Source: Streptomyces sp. NBC_00483 (lineage in GTDB: Bacteria > Actinomycetota > Actinomycetes > Streptomycetales > Streptomycetaceae). Taken from it: a DNA stretch of 64,000 bases. Below are positions 60,670 to 64,000 of this stretch, in pieces. The notes beneath the pieces were generated by a model, which saw nothing but the letters and a program-made list of their open reading frames with translations, was not told the origin of the DNA and ran no database searches. The translations under genes were made by a program, and so were the position numbers. The stretch is from the NCBI RefSeq assembly GCF_036013745.1, contig NZ_CP107880.1, positions 2,294,001-2,358,000 on the forward strand. Reading direction: 5' to 3'. How positions within the stretch are numbered: the stretch's first letter is position 1; each line of letters begins with the position of its first letter.

Positions 60670-63341
60670 CAGTTCGCGGTCTCCGCGACGAGGCGCTCGA
60701 CGGCGTCGATGGCGTCGCCGATCGCGGCCGGGTTCTGGCCGCCGCCCTGCGCGACGTCCGGCTTGCCGCCGCCACCGCCGCCGAGGGTCTTGGCGGCCGT
60801 ACGGACCAGGTCGCCGGCCTTGAGGCCGCGGTCACGGGCGGCGTCGTTGGTCGCGATGACCGTGAGCGGCTTGCCGTTGGCCGTGGTGAAGAGGGCGACG
60901 ACCGCGGGGCGGCCGCCCTGGATGCGGCCTCGAACATCGAGCACCAGCTTGCGCAGGTCGTCGGCGGACGTGCCGTCCGGGACCTGGCCGGTGACGACGG
61001 CGACGCCGCGGACGTCCTTGGCGCTCTCGGCGAGACCGGCGGCGGCCTGGAGGACCTTCTCCGCGCGGAACTTCTCGATCTCCTTCTCGGCGTCCTTGAG
61101 CTTGCCGAGCATGGCGGAGACCTTGTCGGGCAGCTCCTCGGAGCGGCCCTTGATCAGCTCCTGGAGCTGGGCGACGACCGTGTGCTCCTTGGCGAGGAAG
61201 TTGTACGCGTCGACGCCGACGAGGGCCTCGATGCGGCGCACGCCGGAGCCGATGGAGGACTCGCCGAGCAGCTTCACCAGGCCGAGCTGGGCGGTGTTGT
61301 GCACGTGCGTGCCGCCGCACAGCTCCTTGGAGAAGTCGCCGATGGTGACCACGCGCACCCGCTCGCCGTACTTCTCGCCGAACTCGGCGATGGCGCCCTG
61401 CTTCTTGGCCTCGTCGATCGACATGACCTCGGCCTGCACGTCGAGCTCGTGGGCGAGCACCTCGTTGATCTTCTGTTCGACGTCCGTCATCACGGCCGTG
61501 GGCACGGCCGACGGCGAACCGAAGTCGAAGCGGAAGCGGCCCGGCTGGTTCTCGGAGCCGGCCTGCGCGGCCGTCGGACCGAGCGCGTCGCGCAGCGCCT
61601 GGTGCGTGAGGTGCGTGGCGGAGTGGGCGCGGGCGATGGCGCGGCGGCGGGTCACGTCGATGATCGCCTGGGCCGAGGCGCCGACGGTCACCTCGCCGAC
61701 CTGCACGACGCCCTTGTGGACGTACACGCCGGGAACCGGCTTCTGGCAGTCGCGGACCTCGATCACCGCGCCGTTGTCCAGCTTGATGCGGCCGGTGTCG
61801 CCGATCTGGCCACCGCCCTCGGCGTAGAACGGGGTGCGGTCGAGCACGACCTCCACCTCGTCGCCCTCGGTGGCGGCCGGCGAGGAGACGCCGTTGACCA
61901 ACAGGCCGACGACCGTCGACTCGCCCTGCGTGGCCGAGTAGCCGATGAAGTCGGTGGCACCGGCGGCGTCGGCGATCTCGCGGTACGCACCGACGTTGAC
62001 GTGCCCGGTCTTCTTGGCCTGGGCGTCCGCCTTGGCGCGCTCCCGCTGCTCCTTCATCAGGCGGCGGAAGCCGTCCTCGTCCACGGAGAGGCCCTGCTCG
62101 GCGGCCATCTCCAGGGTGAGGTCGATGGGGAAGCCCCACGTGTCGTGGAGCAGGAACGCCTTGTCGCCGGCGAGGACCGACTTGCCGGCGGCCTTCGTCT
62201 CGGTGACGGCGGTGTCCAGGATGTTCGTGCCGCCCTTGAGGGCCTTGAGGAACGCGGCCTCCTCGGCGAGCGCGACCTGCTCGATGCGCTTGCGGTCGGT
62301 GATCAGCTCCGGGTACTGCTGGCCCATCGTGTCGATCACGACGTCGAGCAGCTCCTGCACGACCGGGCCGGTGGCGCCCATGAGGCGCATGTTGCGGATG
62401 GCGCGGCGCATGATGCGGCGCAGCACATAGCCGCGGCCCTCGTTGCCGGGCGTGACGCCGTCGCCGATGAGCATCGTCGACGTACGCATGTGGTCGGCGA
62501 CGACGCGCAGCGAGACGTCCGACTCGTGCTTGCTGCCGTAGGCGACGCCGGTCAGCTCGGTGGCCTTGTCGATGACGACGCGCAGGGTGTCCGTCTCGTA
62601 CATGTTCTGTACGCCCTGCAGGATCATCGCGAGGCGTTCGAGACCGAGACCCGTGTCGATGTTCTGCGACGGCAGGTCACCGAGGATCTCGAAGTCGTCC
62701 TTGCCGGTGCCCGGGCCGCGCTCGTACTGCATGAAGACCAGGTTCCAGATCTCCACGTAGCGCTCGTCGTTGACGGCCGGGCCGCCCTCTTCGCCGAACT
62801 CGGGGCCGCGGTCGTAGTTGATCTCGGAACACGGGCCGCAGGGACCCGGGACGCCCATGGACCAGTAGTTGTCCGCCTTCCCCAGGCGCTGGATGCGCTC
62901 CTTGGGTACGCCGACGACCTCGTGCCAGATGCGCTCGGCCTCGTCGTCGTCGAGGTAGACGGTGACCCAGAGCTTCTCGGGCTCCAGACCGTAGCCACCG
63001 TCCGCCACGGAGCTGGTGAGCAGCTCCCAGGCGTACTTGATGGCGCCTTCCTTGAAGTAGTCGCCGAAGGAGAAGTTGCCGCACATCTGGAAGAACGTGC
63101 CGTGCCGCGTGGTCTTGCCGACCTCTTCGATGTCCGGCGTGCGCACGCACTTCTGGACGGAAGTGGCGCGCGGCGCGGGCGGCTTGACCTCACCCAGGAA
63201 GTAGGGCTTGAACGGGACCATGCCTGCGGGGACGAGCAGCAGAGTCGGGTCGTCCGCGATGAGCGACGCCGAGGGCACGACCTTGTGGCCACGCTCCTCG
63301 AAGAAGCTCAGCCAGCGGCGACGGATTTCAGCCGACTCCAT
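60669..63341 (-). CDS. alaS: Alanyl-tRNA synthetase
   Basis: An 890-aa class II synthetase. Aminoacylation domain (about residues 1-450; [40 protein letters not shown]), editing domain with [18 protein letters not shown] (HxxxH) and [14 protein letters not shown] (CxxxH), and a C-terminal oligomerisation domain with the Gly-rich [19 protein letters not shown] start shares a base with the stop of the upstream small gene. Confidence 0.97.
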   Translation of the reverse strand: MESAEIRRRWLSFFEERGHKVVPSASLIADDPTLLLVPAGMVPFKPYFLGEVKPPAPRATSVQKCVRTPDIEEVGKTTRHGTFFQMCGNFSFGDYFKEGAIKYAWELLTSSVADGGYGLEPEKLWVTVYLDDDEAERIWHEVVGVPKERIQRLGKADNYWSMGVPGPCGPCSEINYDRGPEFGEEGGPAVNDERYVEIWNLVFMQYERGPGTGKDDFEILGDLPSQNIDTGLGLERLAMILQGVQNMYETDTLRVVIDKATELTGVAYGSKHESDVSLRVVADHMRTSTMLIGDGVTPGNEGRGYVLRRIMRRAIRNMRLMGATGPVVQELLDVVIDTMGQQYPELITDRKRIEQVALAEEAAFLKALKGGTNILDTAVTETKAAGKSVLAGDKAFLLHDTWGFPIDLTLEMAAEQGLSVDEDGFRRLMKEQRERAKADAQAKKTGHVNVGAYREIADAAGATDFIGYSATQGESTVVGLLVNGVSSPAATEGDEVEVVLDRTPFYAEGGGQIGDTGRIKLDNGAVIEVRDCQKPVPGVYVHKGVVQVGEVTVGASAQAIIDVTRRRAIARAHSATHLTHQALRDALGPTAAQAGSENQPGRFRFDFGSPSAVPTAVMTDVEQKINEVLAHELDVQAEVMSIDEAKKQGAIAEFGEKYGERVRVVTIGDFSKELCGGTHVHNTAQLGLVKLLGESSIGSGVRRIEALVGVDAYNFLAKEHTVVAQLQELIKGRSEELPDKVSAMLGKLKDAEKEIEKFRAEKVLQAAAGLAESAKDVRGVAVVTGQVPDGTSADDLRKLVLDVRGRIQGGRPAVVALFTTANGKPLTVIATNDAARDRGLKAGDLVRTAAKTLGGGGGGKPDVAQGGGQNPAAIGDAIDAVERLVAETAN

Positions 63342-63709
63342 CAGTGGTCCTCATTCCGATTGTTGATCGAGTACCGCGTGTTCTCGAGGTACTTGGGTTG
63401 CTTGAGTTGCTTGGTCTGCTTCGTGGCGAAGGTGTTCTGGATGACCGCGAAGCGGCTCTGCGGCAGCGGTTCGGGATCCGGCGCCTCGTTGATGCCGAGG
63501 GCGTCGCCCAGTTCGGCCTCGCGTTCGGCCATGTTGTCGCGGACGTCGAGAGCGAAGTCCTTGAGCTTGTGGCCCGCCTCGACCGCCTTGTTGGCGGCCT
63601 GGGCCGCGAGCGACTCCGGCGTCAGCTGCTTGAGCTTGCGGTTGACCTTCGTGGTGGCCCATACGCCGGCGGCTGCGCCCGCGGTGAACCAGAACGTACG
63701 GCGGAACAT
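63341..63709 (-). CDS. DUF6167-like small protein
   Basis: A 122-aa protein with a short hydrophobic N-terminal segment ([20 protein letters not shown]) that could be a membrane anchor, then a charged helical region and a polar, Gln/Lys-rich C-terminus. It resembles a Streptomyces family found between alaS and a DUF948 gene. The stop overlaps the alaS start (TGATG), so it is in the same operon. The function is unknown. Confidence 0.8.
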   Translation of the reverse strand: MFRRTFWFTAGAAAGVWATTKVNRKLKQLTPESLAAQAANKAVEAGHKLKDFALDVRDNMAEREAELGDALGINEAPDPEPLPQSRFAVIQNTFATKQTKQLKQPKYLENTRYSINNRNEDH

Positions 63710-63717
63710 GTCTTCGG

Positions 63718-64000
63718 TCAGTCCCTCTTGTTCCGGTTGGCCCGCTTGGCGCGCCGCGCCTCGGGGAGCGGGCGCCCCACGATCACGGTACGGCGCGACT
63801 CCTTGGCGGGCGCGTCCTTGCCGCGGCCGCCGATGGCCCGGCGCACTCCGTAGCCGAACGCGGCCACCTTGACCAGCGGGCCGCCGAAGGTGGAGGCCAC
63901 GGTGGAGGAGAGCGCCGACGCGTTCGACGTGACTTCCTGGACGTCCGAGGCGATCGAGTCGACACGGTCGATCTGGGTCTGCGCGGAGCGCACCGCGGCG
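63718..64000 (-). CDS. DUF948-like membrane-associated protein, C-terminal part (cut by window edge)
   Basis: About 94 codons are visible; the start lies beyond the right edge. The visible segment is a helical coiled-coil-like stretch (QTQIDRVDSIASDVQEVTSN) followed by a Gly/Ala region and a basic tail (RRAKRANRNKRD). DUF948 proteins carry an N-terminal TM helix and resemble the coiled-coil part of methyl-accepting proteins. It ends 8 bp before the DUF6167-like gene and so belongs to the same operon as alaS. Confidence 0.75.
   Translation of the reverse strand, partial: AAVRSAQTQIDRVDSIASDVQEVTSNASALSSTVASTFGGPLVKVAAFGYGVRRAIGGRGKDAPAKESRRTVIVGRPLPEARRAKRANRNKRD

Overview
The window is a very GC-rich stretch of an actinobacterial chromosome, almost certainly Streptomyces. 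The evidence is a complete bldD with its cyclic-di-GMP motif, an actinobacterial IHF, a helicase-degenerate PriA, rpoZ-gmk-ihf and aroC-aroK-aroB linkage, common GTG and TTG starts, and copies of a GC-rich terminator-like repeat. As far as I recall, the gene order from rpe to alaS follows the S. coelicolor core (about SCO1464-SCO1503). That comparison is from memory, not from an alignment.

Positions 1-9,500 hold an accessory catabolic block, all on the minus strand. It encodes an AtzB/TrzN-like deaminase, an NCS2 purine/pyrimidine-type permease, a GntR/FCD regulator, an orphan molybdenum hydroxylase large subunit, an amidohydrolase-2 protein, an Asp/Glu-racemase-superfamily protein and the start of a UbiD-type decarboxylase. 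A near-palindromic site (ATGTTGCATGYAATGT) lies upstream of the deaminase and again upstream of the regulator. I read this as an import and degradation module for an N-heterocycle whose substrate is unknown.

Positions 9,600-12,700 carry a GH6 cellulase, a DUF5995 protein and an LLM oxidoreductase. Positions 12,700-17,800 carry an amino-acid 2-monooxygenase, a nitrilase-type amidase, an Lrp/AsnC regulator and an APC permease. This looks like DavB/DavA-type catabolism of a cationic amino acid, with a shared TCGTTGCG motif in both promoter regions.

Positions 17,800-36,200 are mostly housekeeping: guaB1, a barstar-like protein, a SorC regulator, rpe, an MMPL exporter, rsmB, fmt, priA, metK, coaBC, rpoZ, gmk, ihf, pyrF and pyrD. 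Positions 36,200-44,300 are the tightly coupled pyrimidine operon pyrR-pyrB-pyrC-(PH-domain membrane protein)-carA-carB, with pyrD-pyrF downstream. bldD is divergent from pyrR.

After bldD comes a two-gene insert (an S1P-lyase-like PLP enzyme and a GPH-type transporter), then nusB, efp and an M24-fold protein. An IS110-family element, a 1.6-kb repeat island, a P-loop protein and a 184-bp MITE separate these from aroB-aroK-aroC-aroE-mltG-ruvX-alaS and two small proteins at the right edge.

Two non-coding islands (about 1.0-2.24 kb and 51.9-53.47 kb) are built from the same families of tandem repeats (13, 32, 42 and 56 bp) and share a 48-bp identical segment although about 51 kb apart. No tRNA, rRNA or CRISPR array was recognised.
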